Shown here piece after piece: positions 1 through 7,483 of a DNA stretch of 41,025 bases. The stretch spans positions 1-41,025 of the forward strand of contig CAMKMX010000028.1 of the NCBI GenBank assembly GCA_946414025.1, given 5' to 3'. A program made the position numbers and the translations under genes. The stretch comes from an uncultured Fibrobacter sp. (GTDB lineage Bacteria > Fibrobacterota > Fibrobacteria > Fibrobacterales > Fibrobacteraceae). The notes under the pieces are model-generated. The model had not been told where the DNA came from. It worked only from the letters and a program-made list of their open reading frames with translations, and made no database searches. How positions within the stretch are numbered: the stretch's first letter is position 1; each line of letters starts with the position of its first letter.

Positions 1-269
1 CCGGTAAGGAAGCCGAAGTGGCCATGGAAAAGGTCGGCATCTCCTGCAGCCGTTCTACCATCCCGTTCGATCCGCGCAAGCCGATGGATCCGTCCGGTGT
101 GCGTCTCGGTACTGCCGCTATCACGACCCGTGGCTTTGACGAAGAAGATACCCGGGTCGTGGTCCGCATCATCGACCGTGCTATCAAGGCTAAGGACGAC
201 GATGCTGCTCTCAAGAAGATTCGCGAAGAAATCGTGGCTCTCTGCAAGAAGCACCCGCTGTACAAGTAA
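1..269 (+). CDS. glyA: Serine hydroxymethyltransferase, C-terminal end (partial)
   Basis: Only the last 89 or so residues are present; the frame is open to the left edge, so the start lies outside the window. SHMT is a cytoplasmic PLP enzyme that interconverts serine and glycine while charging tetrahydrofolate with a one-carbon unit. The recognisable C-terminal block is TIPFDPRKPMDPSGVRLGT followed by TTRGF, which matches the family segment (NTIPFDP...SGIRIGTPAVTTRGF) near the folate and dimer surface. The remaining tail is a typical charged helix ending HPLYK. The stop codon lies inside a 12-bp perfect inverted repeat. Identification is firm from this block alone; nothing can be said about the catalytic lysine, which is upstream of the window. 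Confidence 0.95.
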   Translation, partial: GKEAEVAMEKVGISCSRSTIPFDPRKPMDPSGVRLGTAAITTRGFDEEDTRVVVRIIDRAIKAKDDDAALKKIREEIVALCKKHPLYK

Positions 270-377
270 TTTTGCGGAGCAAAATTACTTGGGCTATGAG
301 CTCGGTCGCTACGCTCCCTTTGAGGCGTGAGCGCGGACTTTCGGTCCTTTGAGTAAAATAATGGCGCCTTTGGCGCA
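264..377. repeat. String of short intergenic hairpins after glyA
   Basis: This spacer holds several back-to-back palindromes. The first has 12-bp perfect arms (264-275 and 279-290, loop GGA) and includes the glyA stop codon. Further on are GGAC-tttc-GGTCC-type and GCGCC-TTT-GGCGC hairpins (364-376). The last is repeated almost exactly near 11926-11938 (as GCGCC-AAA-GGCGC) and near 11998-12010. There is no convincing reading frame. The stretch looks like dispersed intergenic repeat DNA rather than a gene. Confidence 0.55.
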
Positions 378-385
378 AGATATTG

Positions 386-418
386 AAAAAGTGGTTCGCG
401 TGGGCGGGCCACTTTTTA
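386..418 (+). terminator. Rho-independent terminator, probably ending the glyA transcript
   Basis: A 9-bp stem (AAAAAGTGG at 386-394, CCACTTTTT at 409-417) encloses a 14-nt loop and ends in a T run. It lies 116 nt after glyA and about 30 nt before the next start codon, so it separates the two transcription units. Confidence 0.65.
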
Positions 419-446
419 TTATCTTTGTTCTATACGCACGAGGTTT

Positions 447-827
447 ATGATGAATCCGAATTTGGCTCTGTTGATTCTCTCTTGGCAGGTAGCGTGCCTG
501 TATCACGAAAACGAAAACGGGAAACTCCTTCCCGGTTCTGATTCTGCTACCGAGGCAGAAAGCGACATGCTTGACAAGATTCATGATGAACTGACACCGG
601 ATGTATCCTGGGACGAGTTCAACAAGGTCTATGCAGGTTTTTCTTCTGCAAAGGAACGCGCCGGAGCTTGTGTCGAGACGCTTAAGGGCGAAACAGTCGA
701 GTTCAAGAGCAAGGTTCTGGAATCCATGCTTAAAGTAGCGGGCGCATCCCGTGAAGACGAGAATGAAGACAATATCTCCCCCGAAGAGATGAATTTCATT
801 CAACAAATACGCGAAGCTCTTGAATAG
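447..827 (+). CDS. Small acidic protein, possible TerB-like helical domain
   Basis: A 126-residue, acidic, predicted all-helical cytoplasmic protein without signal peptide. I do not recognise the family with certainty. The C-terminal motif NISPEEMNFIQQIREAL resembles the last helix of TerB-like domains (pattern S-P-E-E-x-x-F-I/L-x-x-I-x-x-A-L), which makes a TerB-type fold a reasonable guess. Start is the first of two adjacent ATG codons (447 and 450), just after ACGAGG at 437-443; the second ATG gives slightly better spacing. It follows a terminator and is separated by only 20 bp from the receiver-like gene downstream, so the two are likely co-transcribed. Confidence 0.7.
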   Translation: MMNPNLALLILSWQVACLYHENENGKLLPGSDSATEAESDMLDKIHDELTPDVSWDEFNKVYAGFSSAKERAGACVETLKGETVEFKSKVLESMLKVAGASREDENEDNISPEEMNFIQQIREALE

Positions 828-847
828 TTTTACTATATTGGTCTATT

Positions 848-1306
848 ATGGATAAAGAAATTGAAAAGTTTGACGATGATGACGATTTGGAAGAGTTCGA
901 CAAGAACCTTCTGGAATCTGAAGATTTTGAACAGAATGCACCTGTAGTTCGGGATTACAGTCAACGTCAGATCCTTATTTGGGAAGAAGATGATGCTCGT
1001 CGCGATGCTTGCCTGGAAGTCCTGACGGATTTGCTTGTCGGTGCTACCATCAAGGCCGTAAAGACCGAGGCCGAGGCGTTGGAACAGCTTGAATCTGAAG
1101 ACTGGGATACCTTTGTGGTGGATTTCTATTCCGAAGGTGTGTCCGCAAGTGAATTTATCAAGCGTGTAAACAACTACCCTGGGTCTATCCTAGTGGCCAT
1201 CTCCATGGGGCCGTTGACATTGCCCGATGAGCGAGATCCGGCCAAGACGGAACTCTTGCGCAGGCTTTTTGATATGGACAAGCCGGTGGCTCAGCTTCAC
1301 GGCTAG
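848..1306 (+). CDS. Degenerate response-regulator receiver-like protein
   Basis: A 152-residue protein with a very acidic N-terminal extension (residues 1-38, five consecutive Asp near residue 9) followed by a receiver-like alpha/beta domain. The pattern fits CheY folds: ILIWEEDDARRD (first strand with the acidic pair), DTFVVDF (third strand with the Asp that would be phosphorylated), ILVAISM (fourth strand, Ser in place of the usual Thr/Ser) and MDKPV (Lys-Pro as in the fifth strand). The segment after the phosphate-acceptor Asp (FYSEGVSASEF) lacks the usual M-P-x-M-D-G loop. It has no output domain. It may be a pseudo-receiver acting by protein-protein contact, or a stand-alone receiver. 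No sensor kinase is nearby. It ends just before a strong terminator and probably shares an operon with the gene at 447-827. Confidence 0.7.
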   Translation: MDKEIEKFDDDDDLEEFDKNLLESEDFEQNAPVVRDYSQRQILIWEEDDARRDACLEVLTDLLVGATIKAVKTEAEALEQLESEDWDTFVVDFYSEGVSASEFIKRVNNYPGSILVAISMGPLTLPDERDPAKTELLRRLFDMDKPVAQLHG

Positions 1307-1325
1307 TGCAGAAATGAACCTATTG

Positions 1326-1356
1326 AAAATCCGAAGGGAAGTTCCCTTCGGATTTT
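1326..1356 (+). terminator. Strong rho-independent terminator
   Basis: A nearly perfect palindrome with 15-nt arms (1326-1340 and 1342-1356) reading AAAATCCGAAGGGAA and its complement, followed by CCTTTTT. It closes the receiver-like gene and, being symmetrical, may also stop the convergent lipoprotein gene that ends at 1384. Confidence 0.85.
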
Positions 1357-1383
1357 CCTTTTTGGGGAAGACGGAAGTTTCTG

Positions 1384-2613
1384 TTACATGCAGTCGTGCA
1401 GTTCCTCTGGAGTGGGGGCGTCTAGACACCAGGATTCTCCTAGATTTCGGGTCTCCCAGCGACGGATATCTAGCTGTGTACTCTGAGGATTCTTGTTCGG
1501 GCTGCTGTAATTCGGTATTACTGAGGCAGAATCCTGGGCATTGGAATAGAACAGGGAGTCAAGGATTTCCCCACTGCATTGAAGGACTATGGTACTCTTG
1601 GTGTTGGTCAGGTCTCCCCATGTGGCGGTGTTCCGGAATCTTTCGGGAGTGTTTGCCGAGGTGTCTCCGAACACCATGGTTTTGCCCGGAGCAATTTCAT
1701 CAACGATAATTTCCCAGGCTTTGCTGCCGGCAGATCCCGTACCGATGGTACAGCCGTTCAATAAGAGCGTGTCGATACTTCCATTGTAGATTTCGATAAA
1801 TTCGTATTGGGAGGAGTCTGTCTTTAGGGGAGCGCTCAGGAACTCTGTAATGACCAGGTCGTTCAAATGCGGTGTACGTTTTGTTGCGGGTAGGCTCAAC
1901 ATTATTTCGAGGTTGGCGTTTTCGGCAGTTTCTATGGAAATCTTCGCCTTGCCCCGCAGAGATTTTAGTTCTAAGGAGGGAACGGGATTGTCCGGACTCA
2001 GATAAAGCGAATCTTCAACCTGGTAAATGTTGTTGTCTTGTGTATCATACAAAGTAATCTTAAGCCGATACATGGTTTCTAGAGGGAGCAGTTCCGTACG
2101 GAAAATTCCTTCGCTGTCGTCCATTTCCATAAGATATGTGAAAAGTGAATCTGCGGTGGAAAGCTCCATTTGCCCGTAGGCTATTCTTGAAGGATTGCCG
2201 AACCCTAATGGGATTTTCAGGTAGATGAACCCGGCAAGGGGGTGCATTTTGAGGTTGATTTCAGTTGTCTGCCCAGCTTCAAGGCGGGTTTCAACTTCGC
2301 CCCTTTGCATCAGGCTTCCGTTGGCGTAGATTTTGGCCTGGAACTTCCAGTGGTCGTGGGGAAACAGGTCCAAATTCAATGTCCGCTCTTCGGGGGATTT
2401 CACCAGATGAAGCGTGTCCGCCCCAATGCAGTCGATAACCAGGCTGTCCATGAGGGGGACTTCGCTGAAGCGAAGATCCAGCAAGACTTTGGCTGTACCT
2501 CTTTCTGTACCGACCACGGGGTCTTTACCTGAACTGTCGCCACAGGCTAAAAAAGTTAGTGTGCAGAGGGTAAGGGCATACGCCCACATGGTAAGTTTTT
2601 TGATAGGATTCAT
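1384..2613 (-). CDS. Lipoprotein with C-terminal lamin-tail domain
   Basis: A 409-residue secreted lipoprotein. Residues 1-24 form a signal peptide with two lysines, a hydrophobic core and a lipobox (F-L-A-C, Cys24) followed by GDSSGKD, the acidic/serine start common in this genome type. Residues about 30-245 look beta-rich and may be one or two immunoglobulin-like modules. From about residue 248, VITEFLSAP, YEFIEIYN, LNGCTIG and GKTMVFGD match the lamin-tail domain, a beta-sandwich found in bacterial surface and secreted nucleases and often thought to bind carbohydrate or anchor at the membrane. No catalytic domain is seen. A clear AAAGGAGGT ribosome site precedes the ATG. It is monocistronic, divergent from the sugar-kinase gene at 2781. 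Confidence 0.8.
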   Translation of the reverse strand: MNPIKKLTMWAYALTLCTLTFLACGDSSGKDPVVGTERGTAKVLLDLRFSEVPLMDSLVIDCIGADTLHLVKSPEERTLNLDLFPHDHWKFQAKIYANGSLMQRGEVETRLEAGQTTEINLKMHPLAGFIYLKIPLGFGNPSRIAYGQMELSTADSLFTYLMEMDDSEGIFRTELLPLETMYRLKITLYDTQDNNIYQVEDSLYLSPDNPVPSLELKSLRGKAKISIETAENANLEIMLSLPATKRTPHLNDLVITEFLSAPLKTDSSQYEFIEIYNGSIDTLLLNGCTIGTGSAGSKAWEIIVDEIAPGKTMVFGDTSANTPERFRNTATWGDLTNTKSTIVLQCSGEILDSLFYSNAQDSASVIPNYSSPNKNPQSTQLDIRRWETRNLGESWCLDAPTPEELHDCM

Positions 2614-2780
2614 GAGACCTCCTTTTGGTTTATTTGATATCCTATGCTATATAAACGGAGATGGAGGTCCAAAAAAGCCTTGAAAAGAAAATATTACAAT
2701 GAAGCTCGTTTTATCACTTAAATATGGCTTTTTTTTATTTTTGTTGCCTTTTTTCTGCAGGATAAAGTATATTCTATACC

Positions 2781-3797
2781 ATGAATGGTGAAGAATTGAA
2801 AATTTCCGAAAAGATTAAGGGCTATCTCGGCTCCCATGGCTATGCTGACGATTTTTCTGTAGAATCTATTGCAGGGGCTGGTTCGGGCCGCCGCTACTAC
2901 CGGATTTCTTCTGGCGAGCGTTCCTCCGTGCTGCAGGTGTCCGCCGAAGTAAACGACGATTTCAAGAAGTTCGTGGAATATTCTCAGGTGTTCAAGGCAG
3001 AAGGCCTTCCGGTACCGAAGTTGTTCAGCGTCGATGAAGATTCTGCCCAGATCTTGCAGGAGGACTTGGGAAACCGTCGCCTTCTGGACGATGTGTCTCC
3101 CGACAAGCCTCAGTCCGGCAGTGTCCGCATTCTCTACCCCGAGGTAATAGAGGCCTTGATTCACTGGCAGAATGCGTCCCAGTCCCTGTTCAGTTCCCAC
3201 ACGGACCTGTGGCTTCGCCGCTTTGACTTTGCGGCCCTCAAGTGGGAAACGGATTACTTCACCGACAACTACCTGAAGTCCCACTGTGGAATCGCCGAGA
3301 TTCCCGATTACGTCCGTAATTTCTATTCTCTCTTGGCGGTATCCGTAGATGCCCAGACCAAGGTGCTGATGCACCGGGATTTCCAGAGCCAGAACATCAT
3401 GATCCGCCCCAACTCCGAAATCGTGTTCGTGGATTACCAGGGGGCGCGCCGCGGTTCCATGTTCTACGACATCGCGTCTCTGCTTTGGGACCCCTACGTG
3501 GGTCTGCCGTTAGACATGGTGAAGGACTTCTTTGAATACTGGCGGTTTCAGTACAAGGGTGCAAAGATTTACACCAAGGAAGATGCCTGGGAAAGCTTTA
3601 TCCATGCAAGCCTCCAGCGCGTGATGCAAGCCCTGGGTGCCTATTGCTTCCTATCCAAGACCAAGGGTATCCAGAAGTTCGAGCAGTATATTGAGCCCGG
3701 CAAGAAACAGCTGCGTTCTGTTTTCTCGGAATTCCGAAACATCGCCAAGGCCACGGATTCCCAGGTGTTCTCCTTTATGGAGCGTGCTCTCCTTTGA
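2781..3797 (+). CDS. Aminoglycoside-phosphotransferase-fold sugar kinase, AmgK-like
   Basis: A 338-residue cytoplasmic kinase of the APH/choline-kinase fold. The closest recognisable group is AmgK/COG3178, which phosphorylates the anomeric position of N-acetylmuramate and N-acetylglucosamine in cell-wall recycling. Visible features are a Gly-rich N-terminal loop (GAGSGRRYYR, about residue 32), the catalytic loop HRDFQSQN (His198, Asp200, Asn205) and the metal-binding D218 in VDYQGARRG, all intact. Length is normal for AmgK. Its usual partner, the nucleotidyltransferase MurU, is not adjacent. Instead the stop codon overlaps the TTG start of a PTS EIIA-type gene, implying coupled expression. 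The substrate is inferred from family resemblance; other sugar or amino-sugar substrates remain possible. Confidence 0.8.
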   Translation: MNGEELKISEKIKGYLGSHGYADDFSVESIAGAGSGRRYYRISSGERSSVLQVSAEVNDDFKKFVEYSQVFKAEGLPVPKLFSVDEDSAQILQEDLGNRRLLDDVSPDKPQSGSVRILYPEVIEALIHWQNASQSLFSSHTDLWLRRFDFAALKWETDYFTDNYLKSHCGIAEIPDYVRNFYSLLAVSVDAQTKVLMHRDFQSQNIMIRPNSEIVFVDYQGARRGSMFYDIASLLWDPYVGLPLDMVKDFFEYWRFQYKGAKIYTKEDAWESFIHASLQRVMQALGAYCFLSKTKGIQKFEQYIEPGKKQLRSVFSEFRNIAKATDSQVFSFMERALL

Positions 3798-4222
3798 GTT
3801 CCCTGATTCCCGCTTATACGCAAGTCTATAAGGAGCCGGTTGCTTTTCAGAAAGCGCTGGGTTTTGCCTTTGAGGGCCTTGTGAATTCGGGCGTTGCTTT
3901 TGATGCCCTGTCCGCCTGGAAGGCCGTCGAAAAGCGAATAGGGGAGGGAATCTACATGGGGTCTGGCCTTTTGTTGCCCCATACGAGAATTTCTGGGCTT
4001 GAATCGCCCCTGATGGCATTTGCCGTCGCTCCCGAAATCCAGGGCGTTTCTACTCCCCGCAGAGAAACGGCACAGTTCCTGTGCCTGCTCTTGTCGCCGG
4101 CGGAATCGGCTACAGCCCATACGGTTGCCATTGCTGGAGTGGCGAAACTTTTGCTTGACCCGGAGTGGAAAGCGAAGGCTCTTGCTTGTACCGATGGGGC
4201 CGCCCTGAAAGGGCTGTTTTAA
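3794..4222 (+). CDS. PTS EIIA (fructose/PtsN type) domain protein
   Basis: A 142-residue protein with the EIIA type-2 fold, the phosphocarrier used by fructose/mannitol permeases and by the nitrogen-PTS regulator PtsN. The phosphorylatable histidine is present: GSGLLLPHTRI (His63) corresponds to the family motif G-x-x-x-P-H, preceded by the helix AWKAVEKRIGEG. No EIIB or EIIC domain occurs here or next door, so a regulatory role is more likely than sugar transport. The start is a TTG (3794-3796) overlapping the upstream TGA, with GGAG about 11 nt before it; no alternative ATG gives the first helix. The tight coupling to an AmgK-like kinase is uncommon and suggests linkage of cell-wall-sugar recycling to PTS phosphorylation state (inference). 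Confidence 0.78.
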   Translation: MSSLIPAYTQVYKEPVAFQKALGFAFEGLVNSGVAFDALSAWKAVEKRIGEGIYMGSGLLLPHTRISGLESPLMAFAVAPEIQGVSTPRRETAQFLCLLLSPAESATAHTVAIAGVAKLLLDPEWKAKALACTDGAALKGLF

Positions 4223-4253
4223 ATATTAGGTTCGAGGCTTGGGGCTCGAGGAA

Positions 4254-4389
4254 TGTCATCCCCGATTTAGTCGGGGATCCGCTTGAGGAGTCTTTGATTA
4301 GTCGTCAGGGTTCTGAAGCTTGTCATGTTCGCGAAGGCGAACATCTGCTGGAAAACTGTGAGCAGATCCTCACATTCGTGAGGATGACA
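4254..4389. repeat. MITE/REP-like palindromic element with terminal inverted repeats
   Basis: A 136-bp non-coding element bounded by TGTCATCC (4254-4261) and its complement GGATGACA (4382-4389). Inside are three clean hairpins: CCCCGA/TCGGGG near 4260-4276, ATGTTCGC/GCGAACAT (4325-4332, 4337-4344) and ATCCTCAC/GTGAGGAT (about 4366-4385). No transposase is encoded. The architecture is that of a small non-autonomous repeat; the outermost hairpin could also serve to end transcription of the EIIA gene. Confidence 0.6.
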
Positions 4390-4405
4390 AAGTGGACTTG
4401 TCTTT

Positions 4406-4437
4406 CCCCTCATACCTCATAGCTCATACCTCATTTT
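4406..4437. repeat. Degenerate short tandem repeat (CTCATA-type words)
   Basis: The sequence repeats variants of CTCATACCT / CTCATAGCT four times. Comparable short-word arrays with different words occur near 9057, 11880, 11970 and 26697. It is non-coding. Confidence 0.5.
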
Positions 4438-4439
4438 GT

Positions 4440-4698
4440 CAAGACATCCTAGAAAAAAAATATGTTGATAACTTGTGAAAACCATAGGGATGATTTCTTG
4501 ATTATCAAGGGTGTAAAAAGGGTGTTTTTCGGAGAGAAACGGACATAGACGGGGCATAATAAAAAATTGCCTTTTTTAAGCAGAAATTGACGGTTTTTGA
4601 AAAAATTTCAGCGAAAAATCTCTTTTTCGTATGTTTTATTTAATTTTGGTGAACGATTTTGTTTGACCCTCTTTTTGTGTTTGGAAAACTGTGGATAA
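4440..4698. promoter_or_regulatory. AT-rich dnaA upstream region with DnaA boxes (candidate oriC)
   Basis: About 250 bp of very AT-rich DNA with poly-A/poly-T runs (for example 4556-4567 and 4595-4650) sits directly upstream of dnaA. A perfect DnaA box, TGTGGATAA (complement of TTATCCACA), lies at 4690-4698 and includes the GTG start codon. A one-mismatch box, TGTTGATAA, is at 4463-4471. This fits dnaA autoregulation and is compatible with a replication origin, but only two boxes are convincing and dnaN/recF/gyrB are not adjacent. Confidence 0.45.
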
Positions 4699-6181
4699 CA
4701 TTGCTTATTTATTAGATGAAAACAGCTCCCCCTGGGCGCGGGCCATGGCCCTTGTCCGCGAGGAATGCTCTGAGTTTGGTGCTGCCTTTTTTGATGCCGT
4801 TGGTTTTGATGGGTTTTGCGAAGGCTATGTCTGTTTGACGGTTCCCGATAGCTTCAGGGAGACTTGGCTCAACAGTCATTACGGTGCCCTGCTCCGCAAG
4901 ACTTTTGCCTCTGTATATGGCAGTGACTTTGTGGATTACAAGGTCCGCGTGTTGAATGAAGCCACTGCCGATGCTGCCCCCTCGGCCACGGCGGTCCAGA
5001 TATCCAAAGAGGTGGAGCGCCGTATTCTCGCCTCCAAGGCTCGGGCATCTGCACAGCAGCCTGCTAAGAAACCAAAAGAAAATCTTAATTTGTACGAAAA
5101 GTACACCTTCGATAATTTTGTCGAAGGGGAATGCAACTTTACGGCCCTCAAGGCCTGTCAGACCATCGTGGAGCATCCGGGCGATGCGGCCATGAATTTG
5201 CTTCTGGTTTACGGGGCTCCGGGCCTTGGCAAGACCCACCTGCTTCAGTCCATTGCTGCAAGCCTTCAGAAGACTCGCCCGGAACTTAGAATCCTTTACC
5301 GTCAGGCCTATGATTTTTTGCGGGATTATTCGGCCATAGGCGATGCCGCCAAGATTAAGGATTGGGGAAAGGTAAACGAGCTCAAGCAAAAATTTTCGGA
5401 CATTTACGAGCATTGCGATGTCCTCTTGCTTGATGACATCCAGCTTTTGAAGAACGGCCTCAAGAGTCAGGAACGCCTGTCCATGCTCATCAAGTACATG
5501 AGCCGCATGGGCCGCCAGGTGGTGCTCAGCTGCGACTGCCATCCTTCCAAGTTCAAAAAGCTTTCTGCAGGTGAAAAGCCCGAGAAGAATTCCCTGTCTC
5601 ACGAACTGACGGCAGACCTGCTGAACCCGCTGGAAAACTGTGTGGGCGTAGGGCTTGCAGAACCGGACTTTAACACCCGTATGGCCCTTATCCGCAAGAT
5701 GTCCGAGGGTATTCCCTTTGTGGAATCCGACCGTGAAGAGATTTGCCGCTACCTGGCGATTCAGCCCAGGGCGAACGTTCGCATTATCGAAGGTCTCATG
5801 AACTGGCTCCGGGCCATGCATGTGCTCAACAACGTGGAGCTGAACCTCGCCAACGTGAAGCGGATGCATTCGACTCCCAAGCCCGGTGCGAACATCGTCC
5901 TTACGGTGGATAACATCCTGGAGTCCGTTGCCGCCGAGTTTTCCGTTGAACCTAGGGTGCTCTGCTCCAAGCGGCAAGACGCAGGAGCGTCTATTCCGCG
6001 GAAGGTGGCAATGTACCTGTGTCGGGAACTTACGACGGAATCCCTCAAGAACATAGGGGAGGCCTTCCACAGGGATTATTCTACGGTGATTTCGTCTATC
6101 AATTCCGTCGTGGAACAGCTCTCCAAGGATGCGGGCCTCAAACGTCGCGTCGAGGACATCCGTTACCTGCTGGAAAGCTGA
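4691..6181 (+). CDS. dnaA: Chromosomal replication initiator DnaA (divergent)
   Basis: A 496-residue DnaA. Residues 1-85 resemble domain I, 86-135 a variable linker, 136-370 the AAA+ core with Walker A GAPGLGKTH (about residue 176) and Walker B VLLLDDIQ, and the C-terminal 100 residues the DNA-binding domain IV (VAMYLCRELT...IGEAF...RDYSTVISSI). DnaA-ATP opens the origin and also regulates transcription. Domain IV is unusual: aligned with E. coli, R399 becomes Q, R405 becomes I, P423 becomes K and H434 becomes Y, and one residue of the GGRDH turn is missing. Start is GTG at 4691; an in-frame stop lies at 4664, and no ATG fits. The usual neighbours dnaN, recF and gyrB are absent; lipoprotein and wall-recycling genes flank it. 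It could be the main DnaA or a paralogue. Confidence 0.9.
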   Translation: MDNIAYLLDENSSPWARAMALVREECSEFGAAFFDAVGFDGFCEGYVCLTVPDSFRETWLNSHYGALLRKTFASVYGSDFVDYKVRVLNEATADAAPSATAVQISKEVERRILASKARASAQQPAKKPKENLNLYEKYTFDNFVEGECNFTALKACQTIVEHPGDAAMNLLLVYGAPGLGKTHLLQSIAASLQKTRPELRILYRQAYDFLRDYSAIGDAAKIKDWGKVNELKQKFSDIYEHCDVLLLDDIQLLKNGLKSQERLSMLIKYMSRMGRQVVLSCDCHPSKFKKLSAGEKPEKNSLSHELTADLLNPLENCVGVGLAEPDFNTRMALIRKMSEGIPFVESDREEICRYLAIQPRANVRIIEGLMNWLRAMHVLNNVELNLANVKRMHSTPKPGANIVLTVDNILESVAAEFSVEPRVLCSKRQDAGASIPRKVAMYLCRELTTESLKNIGEAFHRDYSTVISSINSVVEQLSKDAGLKRRVEDIRYLLES

Positions 6182-6218
6182 TTTTTGCCGGTTTTGGCCT
6201 TTTTTTCGGCTTGTTTTA

Positions 6219-6242
6219 AGGGGGCGTCGCCCTCCCTTTTTT
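6219..6242 (+). terminator. Probable terminator of dnaA
   Basis: A G/C-rich stem, AGGG-GG pairing with CC-(T bulge)-CCCT, loop 6225-6230, followed by six T at 6237-6242. It lies 38 nt after the dnaA stop codon. Confidence 0.6.
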
Positions 6243-6279
6243 GTTTAGTGTTTATCTTTATGCAAAAAGTGAGGTTTTT

Positions 6280-7470
6280 ATGAAGAAGTCTTTTTTGTTG
6301 GCTGGCGGTTTTGCCTTGGCCCTTTTCTTCGCTGCTTGTGGCGATGACAGCAGTTCCGGTAACAGCGTGGATCAGGAGACGGATGAATCCTCTTCTAGCG
6401 TAGAAGATTCTACGGATGTGTCTTCTTCTTCGGCGGAATACAAGGACCCGAGTTGGCCCGAAGGGGCGAGGGCAGCAACCCTGGATGACCTTAAAAAGTA
6501 CTACCTCGTAAAAATCAAGGGTGAAACATTCCACTTGGGCACCGGCTCTAAGAACGGCATGTTCTCCCTTTGGGGAATCGACGAATCCAACGGCAATCCG
6601 CACCTGGCTTTGTTGTTGATTATGTCTGATTTCAAGGATGGCATTATCAAGATGAATTCGTCCAACACCATGGATCCCCTGGTCTTGGACGAAAAAATCG
6701 CCACCAACAAGATCCTGAAGGATATCATGAAGTCCTCGAAGGATATGGAACTGTCGTTTATTGTGAACGGTGACAAGTTGATGTATCGTGTGGATAAGGG
6801 TGATTTTGCCGAGGCTGAGGTGGAACAGTTGAAGGCTGACCAGTCTTTGGTCACCGATGCCGCAAACTTTGAGAAAAAGCGCCTGGCTTGCACAGTTGCT
6901 GGCAACGATACGACTCAGGTCTATAGCTTCTACAAGGGCCGTTACATTATGGAGCGTGTCGTGGGCAAGGATACGGTGTCCTGGAATGCCGGCTATGTGG
7001 ATACCTATAGGGGCTACACCTTCTTTGTGTCCAAGTTTGCCACCGGTGCAGACATGGCCATGATGACCCGCCAGGTTACGGCGTCTATGGATTCGATCCG
7101 TGGTAATTCCAAGTGCGTCAAGTCCGATTTCAAGTACTCCGACGTGGACGTGGCCTCTTTGAAGGGTGACTGGGCTACTTTGGACAAGTCTACCAACACG
7201 GATTGGGAATTCAACTTGAAGGCCCCCATGCAGTACACCCTGGTTGCCAATGCCGGCATGAACGAGAACAAGTCTGGAGCCTGGGATGTTTATGGTGACG
7301 TGCTGCTCTTGAAGGTCGAAAAGATGCTTAAGGCCGACGAACGCAAGTGCGCTAGCGCCATTAAGGGAAATGTGACAGGCGTCTCTGAAAAGGGCTTTAC
7401 CTACAATCATTCGGACAAGTGTTCTCCTGCAATGCCTAAGGCGTGGGAAGTGCCTGTTTACGAAGAATAA
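6280..7470 (+). CDS. Secreted lipoprotein of unknown function, Ser/Asp-rich linker
   Basis: A 396-residue lipoprotein. The signal peptide (MKKSFLLAGGFALALFFAAC) ends in a lipobox with Cys20, followed by GDDSSSG and a linker to about residue 65 dominated by Ser, Asp and Glu (SSSS repeated), a style frequent in Fibrobacter surface proteins. The remaining 330 residues have no motif I recognise; they contain repeated polar strands and an even number of cysteines that could form disulfides. The ATG at 6280 is chosen over an upstream in-frame ATT/TTG because it follows GAGG and begins a proper signal peptide. It is followed after 13 bp by an outer-membrane barrel gene, so both may act at the cell envelope. 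Confidence 0.75.
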   Translation: MKKSFLLAGGFALALFFAACGDDSSSGNSVDQETDESSSSVEDSTDVSSSSAEYKDPSWPEGARAATLDDLKKYYLVKIKGETFHLGTGSKNGMFSLWGIDESNGNPHLALLLIMSDFKDGIIKMNSSNTMDPLVLDEKIATNKILKDIMKSSKDMELSFIVNGDKLMYRVDKGDFAEAEVEQLKADQSLVTDAANFEKKRLACTVAGNDTTQVYSFYKGRYIMERVVGKDTVSWNAGYVDTYRGYTFFVSKFATGADMAMMTRQVTASMDSIRGNSKCVKSDFKYSDVDVASLKGDWATLDKSTNTDWEFNLKAPMQYTLVANAGMNENKSGAWDVYGDVLLLKVEKMLKADERKCASAIKGNVTGVSEKGFTYNHSDKCSPAMPKAWEVPVYEE

Positions 7471-7483
7471 GACTTGATAGTTG

